From Flectobacillus roseus (GTDB lineage Bacteria; Bacteroidota; Bacteroidia; Cytophagales; Spirosomataceae), in the NCBI RefSeq assembly GCF_030056665.1, contig NZ_JASHIG010000046.1: a DNA stretch of 46,705 nt; one strand, given 5' to 3'. The position numbers were made by a program, and so were the translations under genes. Below, one piece after another: positions 26,549 to 35,421 of this stretch. The stretch's first letter is position 1. Every line of letters starts with the position of its first letter. The notes beneath the pieces are model-generated. The model ran no database searches, had not been told where the DNA came from, and was given only the letters and a program-made list of their open reading frames with translations.

Positions 26549-26721
26549 AGTTTTATTTCTTTAAAATGCTATTCTAATTTTTTTGTAAAAATAAGCAATT
26601 AATGTTCTTCCATTAGTACGCCTTTCAAGATTGTTGGTCTTGTTAAGTCGTAATTGTGGTTTTCTATTAAACATATTCTCCATAACTTTAGCAACCCTAA
26701 AATTATGAATACAATACCGAT

Positions 26722-27861
26722 ATGCTAACTATGAAAAAATTATTACTACTTATTCCAGTACTATTACTATTCGGGTATCTGATTTGGTCCAATCTCGACC
26801 GCCAAGAACTTAACCTCCCTACTGATGCTCAATTCAGAGACTATCAAACGATTGGTATTGATTCAGGTCGTGGAAATCTCATTGGAATTCAACCTTTCAT
26901 GGTCACAGCAGACTATAGTTCAGAGAAAGCTTTTTATAAAAAAATGGATGGTTATTTTGCTCAGCTCAAACAACGCCATTGGCTCAACAGCAAAAGTATT
27001 GTTGTGCTTCCCGAATATTTGGGCACATGGTTGGTAACTGTTAATGAAAAGCATTCGGTATATACTTCGCCCTCATCAGCCAAGGCATTACAAACTATGG
27101 CGCTCAGTAATTTAGGAAGTTATGCGAGTGCCTATTTGAGTGTTCCCGATTCTGTTAAAGTACATCCAAGATATGCTATTTTTAAGATGAAAGCGGAAAT
27201 AATGGCAAAGATTTATGGTAATGTTTTCAAGAAAATCGCCTCCACGTATCAGGTACATATTGTGGCGGGGTCTATTCTTTTACCTAATCCCAAAGTTGAA
27301 AACAATGAGATCACTCCACAAGATGGACTCATGTATAATGTCTCGGCAGTGTTTCGCCCAAATGGAACTATTGCTATTGATTTGGTCAAAAAAAGCTTTC
27401 CTATTGCTGAAGAACAAGCATTTCTAGCTGCTTCGCCAATACAAAACCTTCCAAGTTTCGACACTCCTGCAGGTAAATTGGGAGTACTAATTTGTGCGGA
27501 TTCATGGTTTCAAGAGGGTTATCAAGTTCTTAAGCAAAAGGGTGTGAAAATTTTGGCTGTGCCTTCATTCTGTTCTATCAATTTTGGTTGGCAAATTCCC
27601 TGGACTGGCTACAGTGGTTGGCCAACGCCAGCACAAGCCAAAGCTGATATTGGCATTTTGACAGAAGGACAAGCTTGGCTAAAATATGCCATGGTAGGAA
27701 AAGCATTTACAGTTGGGAATATGCAGGCAGGGATGAATGTATTTCTAAAGGGGCAGTTATGGGATTTTGGATTTGATGGAAGAACGACCTCTACTCTTGG
27801 CACAAAATCATATACTGACAATCAATCACTTAGCTCAACCGCAACGTGTTTATGGCTTTAA
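26722..27861 (+). CDS. Membrane-anchored carbon-nitrogen hydrolase (nitrilase superfamily)
   Basis: This 379-residue protein starts MLTMKKLLLL; ATG at 26731 is an equally plausible start. Residues ~5-22 form one hydrophobic segment without an obvious cleavage site, suggesting an anchored periplasm-facing enzyme. The hydrolase fold carries the family's Glu-Lys-Cys triad: Glu98 in VVLPEYLGTW, Lys223 or Lys224 in IDLVKKSFPI, and Cys258 in LGVLICADSWF. The superfamily hydrolyses amides or nitriles, or transfers acyl groups. The substrate cannot be named here, and it is not an Lnt-type apolipoprotein N-acyltransferase because the multi-helix N-terminal region is absent. It is probably a single-gene unit ending at the hairpin at 28050-28083. 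Confidence 0.85.
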   Translation: MLTMKKLLLLIPVLLLFGYLIWSNLDRQELNLPTDAQFRDYQTIGIDSGRGNLIGIQPFMVTADYSSEKAFYKKMDGYFAQLKQRHWLNSKSIVVLPEYLGTWLVTVNEKHSVYTSPSSAKALQTMALSNLGSYASAYLSVPDSVKVHPRYAIFKMKAEIMAKIYGNVFKKIASTYQVHIVAGSILLPNPKVENNEITPQDGLMYNVSAVFRPNGTIAIDLVKKSFPIAEEQAFLAASPIQNLPSFDTPAGKLGVLICADSWFQEGYQVLKQKGVKILAVPSFCSINFGWQIPWTGYSGWPTPAQAKADIGILTEGQAWLKYAMVGKAFTVGNMQAGMNVFLKGQLWDFGFDGRTTSTLGTKSYTDNQSLSSTATCLWL

Positions 27862-28049
27862 CGCCATTTAGGAAGTCTTACTTTACCGTTTAAAAAAATG
27901 AAGTGAAAATAATGTTAAATTTCAATTTTTTATGTTAAGTTTATATGTTATTGCACTAATTGCTTGCCAAATGTTTGTTTCCAAAATCATTACCAATCAG
28001 TTAGTATTAATAACAAAAATAAGTTAACGATATTAATATAGGTATAGGC

Positions 28050-28083
28050 AAAAACGTCAATGGAATTTTCTATTGACGTTTTT
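28050..28083 (+). terminator. Intrinsic terminator after nitrilase-like gene
   Basis: AAAAACGTCAAT (28050-28061) pairs with ATTGACGTTTTT (28072-28083) around a 10-nt loop, followed by more T. Because it covers 28073, a TTG start there for the next gene is unlikely. Confidence 0.8.
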
Positions 28084-28102
28084 TTGGTCTAAGATATACG
28101 AT

Positions 28103-28786
28103 ATGATGAAAATTAATTCATATATCAAGCCACGTATTTTACCATTACTCCCATACGAGATTACTATGTTTTTACTAGACGACTCTAATCACTATACCAA
28201 TCATAAAGATGTTTGGCCTGACTATGAAAAAGCATTGAAGGCTAAAATTATTTCACAATCACGATTTCTTGATGATACAGTTGCCTTGGAAAGACAACAC
28301 AGTAATTGGAAAATCAGACTAGAGGTTGACTATAGGACACTAGACAAACATAATCCTCCCTTTACTCGGATGCGTTGTCGGTATAAGACCTTAGATAACT
28401 TTGTTTTTAGGATTTATGAAGAGGGCTGGCTTGGTATCATTGGTAAAGTATTGGGTGCGCAAGACCTTACGATTGGCAATACAAAATTTGATGAGAAATT
28501 TATTATCAAAAGCAATCACCACAAAATCCAAGATTTACTAACAAACAGCTCTGTCAAAACGAGCCTTCTTTCTATTTCTCAGCAAGTAAACTTCCAATTC
28601 AGAATTGTAGATAATAGTGGTATTTTTATGGATGGTCTACCCGATGGAGTACATGAATTATACATGGAAATGGACGGTATTATCCTCAACTTTAAGACCA
28701 TTAAAACTATGTTTGAGCTATTTATAGAGGTAATGGATTTGTTAGAAAAATTAGGAACAGCAGTAGATGAGAAGATTGAATTTTAA
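28103..28786 (+). CDS. Protein of unknown function (about 227 aa)
   Basis: The start is taken as ATG at 28103 (MMKINSYIKP); a second ATG at 28106 is equally possible. The TTG at 28073 lies inside a terminator and is rejected. There is no signal peptide and no clear membrane segment, so it is probably cytoplasmic. The sequence has a mixed alpha/beta look, with NWKIRLEVDYRTLDKHNPPF, FRIYEEGWLGIIGK, and a segment KFDEKFIIKSNHHKIQDLL that resembles the 'aged scaffold' of several conserved unknown-function families. The resemblance is too weak to name. It is convergent with carB. Confidence 0.7.
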   Translation: MMKINSYIKPRILPLLPYEITMFLLDDSNHYTNHKDVWPDYEKALKAKIISQSRFLDDTVALERQHSNWKIRLEVDYRTLDKHNPPFTRMRCRYKTLDNFVFRIYEEGWLGIIGKVLGAQDLTIGNTKFDEKFIIKSNHHKIQDLLTNSSVKTSLLSISQQVNFQFRIVDNSGIFMDGLPDGVHELYMEMDGIILNFKTIKTMFELFIEVMDLLEKLGTAVDEKIEF

Positions 28787-28800
28787 TTTCATATACAAAA

Positions 28801-28833
28801 AAGGGCTTTGAGTAACTAGCACTCAAAGCCCTT
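28801..28833. terminator. Bidirectional terminator between convergent genes
   Basis: AAGGGCTTTGAGT (28801-28813) and ACTCAAAGCCCTT (28821-28833) form a 13-bp stem with a 7-nt loop. The A-run before it and T-rich sequence after it serve both directions, ending the unknown-function gene and carB. Confidence 0.85.
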
Positions 28834-28859
28834 CTTATCATTTACAATTTGTATTTTTC

Positions 28860-31685
28860 TTATTTAGAAAGATACAAATTACGCTCGCTATATACCTTAC
28901 GGAAGAACTCATCTTTCAATGAATCAATGAAGTAGATTGCTTCACCCGTTGATTTCATTTCTGGCCCTAATTCCATATTTACATTCGGGAATTTGTTGAA
29001 TGAGAATACTGGAATCTTGATTGCCCATCCGTTTTTCTTAGGAGCAAAGTTGAAGTCTTTCAATTTAGCACCTAGCATTACTTTTGTAGCGTAGTTTACA
29101 TACGGCTCTTGATATGCTTTACAAATAAATGGCACCGTACGCGAAGCACGTGGGTTAGCTTCGATGATGTACACCACTTCGTCTTTAACGGCAAACTGAA
29201 TGTTAATCAAACCTTTGGTTTGAAGTGCTACAGCAATTTTTCTTGTATGATCTTCGATTTGACGAATTACATTTTCAGATAAATCGAATGGAGGTAATAC
29301 CGAGTGAGAGTCACCAGAGTGAATACCCGCAGGCTCGATGTGCTCCATTACTCCGATGATATAAACATCTTCGCCATCACAAATTGCATCAGCTTCTGCT
29401 TCGATCGCGTTCTCAAGGAAATGATCTAGCAAAATTTTGTTACCTGGAATATCACGTAAGATGTCTACTACGTGTTGCTCCAATTCTTGCTCGTTGATTA
29501 CAATCTTCATTGATTGTCCACCCAATACGTAAGAAGGACGAACCAACAAAGGATAACCCAATTGACGACCTAATTCTACTGCATTGTCAGCATCTTCACA
29601 AACGCCAAATTTAGGATATGGAATGTCATTTTCTTTCAACAATGTAGAGAATGCACCACGGTCTTCAGCTAAGTCAAGGGCTTCGAAAGATGTACCAATA
29701 ATTTTGATACCATATTTCGATAATTTCTCAGCTAATTTAAGTGCAGTCTGACCACCCAACTGAACGATAACACCTTCTGGTTTTTCGTGTTGGATAATGT
29801 CATAAACGTGCTCCCAGAATACTGGTTCGAAGTATAATTTATCAGCGATATCGAAGTCAGTTGAAACTGTTTCAGGGTTTGAGTTAATCATGATTGCCTC
29901 ATAACCTGCTTCTTTTGCCGCCAAAATACCGTGTACACAAGAATAGTCAAATTCGATACCTTGACCGATACGGTTAGGACCAGAACCCAATACGATTACT
30001 TTTTTCTTATTAGTTGCTACTGACTCATTATCAAGCGTTTCTGAACCTTGCGAGAATGATGAGTAGAAATAAGGAGTTTTTGCTTCAAACTCAGCTGCAC
30101 AAGTATCTACGCATTTGTAAACACGTGTAATACCGTAGCTTGTACGCAAGTCGTGTACTTCAGATTCTAAACAACGTAAAGCGTAAGCAATTTGACGGTC
30201 AGCAAAACCTTTGTGTTTTGCTTCTTCCAATAATGCTTTTGGTACAGACTGAAGTGTGTATTTCTCTAGTTCATTTTCCACTCTTACTAAATCTTCCACT
30301 TGGTATAAGAACCACTTATCAATCTTAGTAGCGTTGCGGATTGTTTTGAACGAGATACCCATTTTGAAGGCATCGTAGATATGGAACAGACGATTCCAAG
30401 ATGGATTAGCCAATGACTTCATGATAGCATCTTGATCGCGCAAGCCTTTGCCATCTGCTCCCAAACCATTACGTTTGATTTCGAGTGATTGACAAGCTTT
30501 TTGCAATGCCTCTTGGAAGTTACGACCAATACCCATAGCCTCACCTACTGACTTCATTTGGAGACCCAAAGATTTGTCAGCTCCGTGGAATTTATCAAAG
30601 TTCCAACGTGGTACTTTCACAATCACATAGTCAAGTGCTGGTTCGAAAAACGCAGAAGTTGATCCAGTAATAGCATTCGTTAACTCGTCGAGGTTGTAAC
30701 CAATCGCCATTTTAGCAGCGATTTTAGCAATTGGATAACCAGTTGCTTTCGAAGCTAAAGCCGAAGAACGAGATACACGTGGGTTGATTTCGATAGCAAT
30801 GATATCGTCTGTATCAGGATTCAAGGCAAACTGAACGTTACAACCACCCGCAAACTTACCAATCGCATTCATCATCTTGATGGCCATGTCACGCATCTTT
30901 TGGTAGATAGTGTCTGGCAAAGTCATCGCTGGAGCTACTGTAATAGAGTCACCAGTGTGAATACCCATTGGGTCAAAGTTCTCGATAGAACAGATAATGA
31001 TTACGTTGCCCAAGTTGTCACGCAACAACTCAAGTTCGTATTCTTTCCAACCCATGATAGATTGTTCTACCAATACTTCATGCGTAGGCGAAGCGTGCAA
31101 ACCTTTGTTAAGAGCAGCGTCAAAATCTTTTGGCTCATTAACAAAACCACCACCAGTACCACCCAAGGTAAACGAAGGACGAATAACCAAAGGGAAGCCT
31201 GTTTCCTGCGCAATTTCTTTACCCTCCAAGAAAGAACGAGCAGTACGACCTTTACAAACGCCAACACCAATTTCTAGCATTTTCAAACGGAACTTCTCGC
31301 GGTCTTCGGTAGTTTCAATCGCATTGATGTCTACACCGATGATACGTACTCCGTATTTTTCCCAGATACCTGCAGCGTCGCAATCGATAGCTAAATTTAA
31401 TGCCGTCTGACCACCCATAGTTGGCAAAACGGCATCGACTTTGTGTTTCTCTAAGATTTCAATAATAGACTTTTTCTCAAGTGGCTTCAGATATACATGG
31501 TCTGCATTGAGAGGGTCTGTCATAATCGTGGCAGGATTCGAGTTAATCAAAATAACCTCGATTCCTTCTTCACGAAGTGAACGCGCTGCTTGCGAGCCAG
31601 AATAGTCAAATTCGCAAGCCTGACCGATGATAATTGGACCTGAACCGATAATGAGAACGGACTTGATGGATGTGTCTTTAGGCAC
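28860..31685 (-). CDS. carB: Carbamoyl-phosphate synthase large subunit, short form
   Basis: This 941-residue protein makes carbamoyl phosphate from bicarbonate, ATP and ammonia (supplied by CarA) for pyrimidine and arginine synthesis. Two homologous ATP-grasp halves are visible. The first opens SVLIIGSGPIIIGQACEFDY and contains RPSFTLGGTGGGF and EINPRVSRSSALASKATGYP. The second opens KKVIVLGSGPNRIGQGIEFD and contains RPSYVLGGQSMKIV and EANPRASRTVPF. The protein ends MKSTGEAIYFIDSLKDEFFR plus a short tail, right after the second synthetase domain. The C-terminal methylglyoxal-synthase-like allosteric domain of the ~1070-residue enterobacterial enzyme is absent, which I believe is usual in this phylum. 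carA is not adjacent. Confidence 0.96.
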   Translation of the reverse strand: MPKDTSIKSVLIIGSGPIIIGQACEFDYSGSQAARSLREEGIEVILINSNPATIMTDPLNADHVYLKPLEKKSIIEILEKHKVDAVLPTMGGQTALNLAIDCDAAGIWEKYGVRIIGVDINAIETTEDREKFRLKMLEIGVGVCKGRTARSFLEGKEIAQETGFPLVIRPSFTLGGTGGGFVNEPKDFDAALNKGLHASPTHEVLVEQSIMGWKEYELELLRDNLGNVIIICSIENFDPMGIHTGDSITVAPAMTLPDTIYQKMRDMAIKMMNAIGKFAGGCNVQFALNPDTDDIIAIEINPRVSRSSALASKATGYPIAKIAAKMAIGYNLDELTNAITGSTSAFFEPALDYVIVKVPRWNFDKFHGADKSLGLQMKSVGEAMGIGRNFQEALQKACQSLEIKRNGLGADGKGLRDQDAIMKSLANPSWNRLFHIYDAFKMGISFKTIRNATKIDKWFLYQVEDLVRVENELEKYTLQSVPKALLEEAKHKGFADRQIAYALRCLESEVHDLRTSYGITRVYKCVDTCAAEFEAKTPYFYSSFSQGSETLDNESVATNKKKVIVLGSGPNRIGQGIEFDYSCVHGILAAKEAGYEAIMINSNPETVSTDFDIADKLYFEPVFWEHVYDIIQHEKPEGVIVQLGGQTALKLAEKLSKYGIKIIGTSFEALDLAEDRGAFSTLLKENDIPYPKFGVCEDADNAVELGRQLGYPLLVRPSYVLGGQSMKIVINEQELEQHVVDILRDIPGNKILLDHFLENAIEAEADAICDGEDVYIIGVMEHIEPAGIHSGDSHSVLPPFDLSENVIRQIEDHTRKIAVALQTKGLINIQFAVKDEVVYIIEANPRASRTVPFICKAYQEPYVNYATKVMLGAKLKDFNFAPKKNGWAIKIPVFSFNKFPNVNMELGPEMKSTGEAIYFIDSLKDEFFRKVYSERNLYLSK

Positions 31686-32016
31686 GGCTGTACTTTATGT
31701 TAGTTTTGAAATAATACGTAAAATAAAAGTATTCAGTACTGACTTTCAGTGATTTACGATTAAAAGCTTAATGATTAATTGAAATGTGCGATAAGAACAT
31801 GATTCAAAAAAGCTAATCATTAGCAAATACCTGATTATCAGAGTGCAATTTTTGTGGAACATCCTTGAATTACATAGCGGTAACAAAGGAAGGATATGCT
31901 CAAAAATTGCACAAAGGTAATAGATTGAGCCGAAAAACGAAGCCTAAAATTGTATTTATTTAATTTTTCAAAAACTTTCTAAGAAAAATATTATTCTGTT
32001 TTTACCCTAAAAACCC
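31686..32016. other. Intergenic region upstream of carB
   Basis: This 331-bp gap has no gene. It gives carB a leader of about 225 nt if the box at 31912-31919 is its promoter. No attenuator or riboswitch was recognised. Confidence 0.5.
31912..31919 (-). promoter_or_regulatory. Possible -7 box (TACCTTTG) for carB
   Basis: On the minus strand this reads TACCTTTG, an exact match to TAnnTTTG. It lies about 225 bp upstream of the carB start. The -33 region is not a clean TTTG. Confidence 0.4.
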
Positions 32017-33048
32017 CTAAAATTCGCCTCTAGCAATACGCCAAGCCAGAAAAAAGAATAGTTGCGCACGTTTTTGCAAAATGTCAAACTCTATCTTATC
32101 GACATCGTCGGTTGGTTTGTGATAGTCGTCATGCTCACCATTGGTAAAAAAGATAATTGGGATATTATGCTTGGCAAAATTGTAGTGATCTGAACGATAA
32201 TATAACTGTAATGGGTGCATCTCTGAGCTATACGCATAATCCAACGACAAGTGGGTATAGGTATTGTTGGTATTTTTTAAAAGACTATCCAATTTGGGAT
32301 TCATTTTGTCTGAACCAATCACATAAACATAGTTGGGGTCTTTTTCTTCTTCATGATAATGATCGATACGCCCTACCATATCAATATTGAGATTACAAAC
32401 TGTTTTTTCAAGTGGAATAATAGGGTGTTCTGTATAAAATTCAGAACCTAATAATCCCATTTCTTCTCCCGCTACGGTCATCAACAATATACTTCTTGAA
32501 GGTTTATAACCTGCTTTTTGTGCCTCCGCAAAGGCGGTAGCCAATGCCAAAATTGTGGATGTACCTGAGCCATCATCATCGGCTCCGTTATATACTTTCC
32601 CTTGATCTTTTCCTAAATGGTCGTAATGTGCTGTAATCACGACTACTTCGTCTTTTCTATCTGTGCCTTCAATAAAGCCCAGTACATTTTCGGTAGGAAT
32701 GACGCCTCGTCCTTTGATATGCTGTGTCTTAGGAGCATGAATGACGCTATATTGTTCTAAGAAATAACGTTTAATATAAAATGGTTGAATAAAACTTTCT
32801 CCTTTGAGGCTATCTTTTACGATTGGCAATAAGCCTTGGCTCTCAAAATGTTTTGCTATATACTGAGCCGCCTTTTTTTGTCCAACAGTACCTGTACGAC
32901 GACCTGCTAGCTCATCGGATGCAATGTAGGTTAAATGCTTTTTCAATTCTGGCACCGAAATATACTGCGCAAATCGAAGAGCAGTACTGTCCTGAGCCTG
33001 TAAATAATAGGGAATCAATGTTAAACAGAAGAGTAATTTTTTAAGCAT
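32017..33048 (-). CDS. Secreted M28 family zinc peptidase, no PA insertion
   Basis: The start is taken as ATG at 33048 (MLKKLLFCLT), giving 343 residues with a signal peptide ending LQAQ. The frame runs on to 33171, but that extension is translated intergenic repeat sequence. M28 enzymes are zinc aminopeptidases or carboxypeptidases. The five metal ligands are visible in order: His in AHYDHLG, Asp in YNGADDDGSG, Glu in AGEEMGLLGS, Asp in NIDMVGR and His in SDHYNFAKH. The order and spacing match the neighbouring 532-residue paralogue, but the ~150-residue segment between the N-terminal helix region and the catalytic core is missing. It is probably periplasmic or secreted, acting on peptides. 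Confidence 0.93.
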   Translation of the reverse strand: MLKKLLFCLTLIPYYLQAQDSTALRFAQYISVPELKKHLTYIASDELAGRRTGTVGQKKAAQYIAKHFESQGLLPIVKDSLKGESFIQPFYIKRYFLEQYSVIHAPKTQHIKGRGVIPTENVLGFIEGTDRKDEVVVITAHYDHLGKDQGKVYNGADDDGSGTSTILALATAFAEAQKAGYKPSRSILLMTVAGEEMGLLGSEFYTEHPIIPLEKTVCNLNIDMVGRIDHYHEEEKDPNYVYVIGSDKMNPKLDSLLKNTNNTYTHLSLDYAYSSEMHPLQLYYRSDHYNFAKHNIPIIFFTNGEHDDYHKPTDDVDKIEFDILQKRAQLFFFLAWRIARGEF

Positions 33049-33150
33049 AATTGTTCTTGGATAAATGGTACTTTTGGTGAACAGGCGAAAGGGGCAACAC
33101 CTCAAGGTATTAGTGCTGAATTGTGAGTTGTGAATTGTGAATGTAAATTT

Positions 33151-33250
33151 AAGTTTTCGGCTTTGGGCCATGGTCTTTGGACAAAAACAAGTCTGTGCTT
33201 ATCAAAAAGCATGTTAAAACTCTTTGCCTGTTGCCTAGTGCCTATTACAA
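33151..33250. repeat. Dispersed intergenic repeat (family B), copy 2
   Basis: It runs from aagttttcggctttgggcca to ttgcctagtgcctattac and aligns with 21830-21925. The copies differ by small gaps and about a quarter of positions. Confidence 0.6.
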
Positions 33251-33338
33251 AAACCTACTACTATTTCATAAGAAATATTTGACTGAAAGCTAAATCGTCA
33301 GAGTTAATTTCGCTGTGTTACTTAATGCCCCATGTAGC

Positions 33339-33367
33339 ACAAAGGCAGCCATATAAGCTGCCTTTGT
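33339..33367 (-). terminator. Possible terminator after the 532-aa M28 peptidase
   Basis: ACAAAGGCAGC (33339-33349) pairs with GCTGCCTTTGT (33357-33367) across a 7-nt loop. The 11-bp stem lies about 65 bp past the stop at 33434. No strong T-run follows. Confidence 0.6.
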
Positions 33368-33433
33368 TGCTTGGACTTTATTTTTGCGCTTTAGCACTTG
33401 ATTTGATAACTTCTCAAATCTCAGCAATCCTAT

Positions 33434-35032
33434 TTAAGGTTTGTTTGAATCTACCACGATACGTTTATCACGGTTTGCCAAATCCCATGCCATATAGTAC
33501 ACCAATTTGGCACGTTTTTCCATTTTGTTAAATTCAATTTTCTCTACATCGTCGGTAGGCTGGTGATAATCATCATGAACACCGTTGAAGAAAAATGCTA
33601 CAGGAATTTTGTTTTTAGCAAAGTTATAATGGTCTGAACGATAATAGAAACGGTTAGGATCATTAGGGTCATTGTAACGGTAATCCAAATCCATTTTTGT
33701 GTACTTGTTATTGCTCGTCTCCATGATTTGATGTAATTCTGAAGACAATTTATCAGAACCAATCACATAGATATAGTCACCTTTTCCTTCATGTTCTTTG
33801 TCGGTACGACCTACCATGTCGATATTGATATCGCAAACTGTGTTTTCCAAAGGCAACACAGGATGTCTTACATAATACTCAGAACCTAGCAAGCCTTTTT
33901 CTTCACCTGTTACGGTCATAAACAACATACTACGACGAGGACGGTGACCAGCTTTGGCAGCTTTTCCGAAAGCCTCAGAGACTTCCAATACAGATACTGT
34001 TCCAGAGCCATCATCATCTGCACCGTTATAGATTTTACCATCGTTTACACCCACGTGGTCGTAGTGAGAAGTTACCACAACGATTTCATCTTTTTTGTCA
34101 GTACCTTCCAAGAAACCCAAGACGTTGTAAGTTTCGACAGGAGTAATAGTGCGCTCGATACGCAAAGCGCCCGTTTTTGGCGTCAAAGAACCAGCAACGG
34201 TTTTCTTGGTATCAGCAGCTTTAGCACGAAGTGCGTCCAAATCGCCAGCTTTGATGCCCAACAAATCTGTTGCCATAGCATTGCTCACGTTTAGGACAGC
34301 AAAATCAGCTCCTTTAGGCTCACCATCTTCACGGAATCCCATACGAGCATTGCCAAAACGCTTCATCATTACTTGGCGCTGTTTGATCGCTTTATCAAAA
34401 TCTTCGTCTGAAGTTTTTGTAATCAATATCATAGCTTTTGCTCCTTTTTCTTTAGCAATCGCCATTTTATCTTTCCAGCTGTCAGCTTTACTCCATTTTG
34501 AAGCTTCGTTACTACCTGAAAGTACATAAGTACCATCGGTATTACGAGGTTCGCCATCAAATGCTACAATCACTTTTCCTTTTACGTCCATGGTAGCGTA
34601 GTCGCTCAAGCGAGATTCGTCGATACCATAACCCACAAATACGAAATCTACTTTTTCTTCAGTGTTGATTGGAGCTGTATTGCTAGCAATAAAGTCTTGG
34701 AGGTACACATAAGTCTTAGTGTTAGACTTGATATAAAATTCGCCCCAACCACGTTTCACTAAATCTACTAATTGGAAATGCGATTTGTCGGCACCAACGA
34801 TTCCTTTCAAGCCTACCGATTCGAAATGATTGGCAATGTATTGTGCAGCTACTTTTTGTTCTGGCGAGCCAGTGTCTCTACCTTTTAGGCTATCAGAGGC
34901 AATAAATGTAAGATGTTTTTTTAGGTCGTCAGCCTTGATGGTATTAGCGTACTTAGCAATCACTTTATCCTGTGCCAAAGTAGCCGTACCAGTCATGAGT
35001 AACAAGACAGCGGGTACTATCAGTTTTTTCAT
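33434..35032 (-). CDS. Secreted M28 family zinc peptidase with PA-type insertion
   Basis: This 532-residue protein has a signal peptide at residues 1-20 (MKKLIVPAVL..., ending TLAQ). The N-terminal segment DDLKKHLTFIASDSLKGRDT is shared with the shorter paralogue downstream. Residues ~115-290 form a PA-like (protease-associated) domain (VDFVFVGYGIDESRLSDYAT, DVKGKVIVAFDGEPR, KEKGAKAMILIT). Residues ~300-500 are the M28 catalytic core with ligands in SHYDHVG, YNGADDDGSG, TGEEKGLLGS, NIDMVGR and SDHYNFAKN. It cleaves peptides outside the cytoplasm; exact specificity is not shown. It is a tandem duplicate of the gene at 32017-33048, separated by 385 bp with a hairpin between, so transcription may be separate. 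Confidence 0.95.
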   Translation of the reverse strand: MKKLIVPAVLLLMTGTATLAQDKVIAKYANTIKADDLKKHLTFIASDSLKGRDTGSPEQKVAAQYIANHFESVGLKGIVGADKSHFQLVDLVKRGWGEFYIKSNTKTYVYLQDFIASNTAPINTEEKVDFVFVGYGIDESRLSDYATMDVKGKVIVAFDGEPRNTDGTYVLSGSNEASKWSKADSWKDKMAIAKEKGAKAMILITKTSDEDFDKAIKQRQVMMKRFGNARMGFREDGEPKGADFAVLNVSNAMATDLLGIKAGDLDALRAKAADTKKTVAGSLTPKTGALRIERTITPVETYNVLGFLEGTDKKDEIVVVTSHYDHVGVNDGKIYNGADDDGSGTVSVLEVSEAFGKAAKAGHRPRRSMLFMTVTGEEKGLLGSEYYVRHPVLPLENTVCDINIDMVGRTDKEHEGKGDYIYVIGSDKLSSELHQIMETSNNKYTKMDLDYRYNDPNDPNRFYYRSDHYNFAKNKIPVAFFFNGVHDDYHQPTDDVEKIEFNKMEKRAKLVYYMAWDLANRDKRIVVDSNKP

Positions 35033-35421
35033 ATAAAGGTATTTTGTTGAATGAATCTACGAAGATAATGAATTCTTGGTGTGGGACAAATGGGAGTTTG
35101 TGGGGGTATAGCAGAGCTTAAACATTTTTTCTCTTGGAGGCTCTTCTATCTCATGCAATTTTCTCACAAAAGTCAGAGAATTAGTAAACACTTACCTAAA
35201 ACAGGATTAATCCAAGAATGATTGCTGCGTTTTTTTTGAAAAAAATTACTAGAACAATCTTCTGAAACAGGATGTTACTTATAAAAATCGCTCTAATTAG
35301 CACTGTCCGAGCCTTCTGGATTCAATGTTAGGGATTTGTGAACAAGTGTTTGCTGTTTTGATAATAATTCTACTTAAATTTGCAGCGATTTCCGACAAAA
35401 TACCATCAAATCACCCATTTA
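35033..35421. other. Divergent region between M28 peptidase and gcvP
   Basis: This 389-bp region holds both promoters. A good Bacteroidota promoter for gcvP is at 35349-35382. I looked for a glycine riboswitch and saw no matching fold or conserved core. Confidence 0.55.
35349..35382 (+). promoter_or_regulatory. Putative gcvP promoter (-33 TTTG, -7 TAAATTTG)
   Basis: TTTG at 35349-35352 and TAAATTTG at 35375-35382 match the Bacteroidota consensus elements, with a 22-bp spacer. This leaves a short leader of about 35 nt before ATG at 35422, and argues against the TTG start at 35380, which is inside the -7 box. Confidence 0.5.

Larger units (their letters stand above)
33049..33433. other. Gap between tandem M28 peptidase genes, with repeats
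   Basis: This 385-bp non-coding gap contains a word repeat at 33117-33145 built from ttgtgaatt/ttgtgagtt units, the dispersed repeat at 33151-33250, and a hairpin at 33339-33367. Confidence 0.7.

Noticed and set aside
28073..28102. TTG start for the unknown protein before carB
   Set aside because: The TTG lies in the right arm of the preceding terminator; ATG at 28103 or 28106 is better.
33049..33171. N-terminal extension of the shorter M28 peptidase (MAQSRKLKFTF...)
   Set aside because: The extension translates intergenic repeat words (TIHNSQFST); the signal peptide begins at ATG 33048.
35380..35421. TTG start for gcvP
   Set aside because: It falls inside the putative -7 box; ATG at 35422 gives the normal family length.
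35033..35421. Glycine riboswitch upstream of gcvP
   Set aside because: No conserved aptamer core or tandem fold was seen, and the predicted leader is only about 35 nt.
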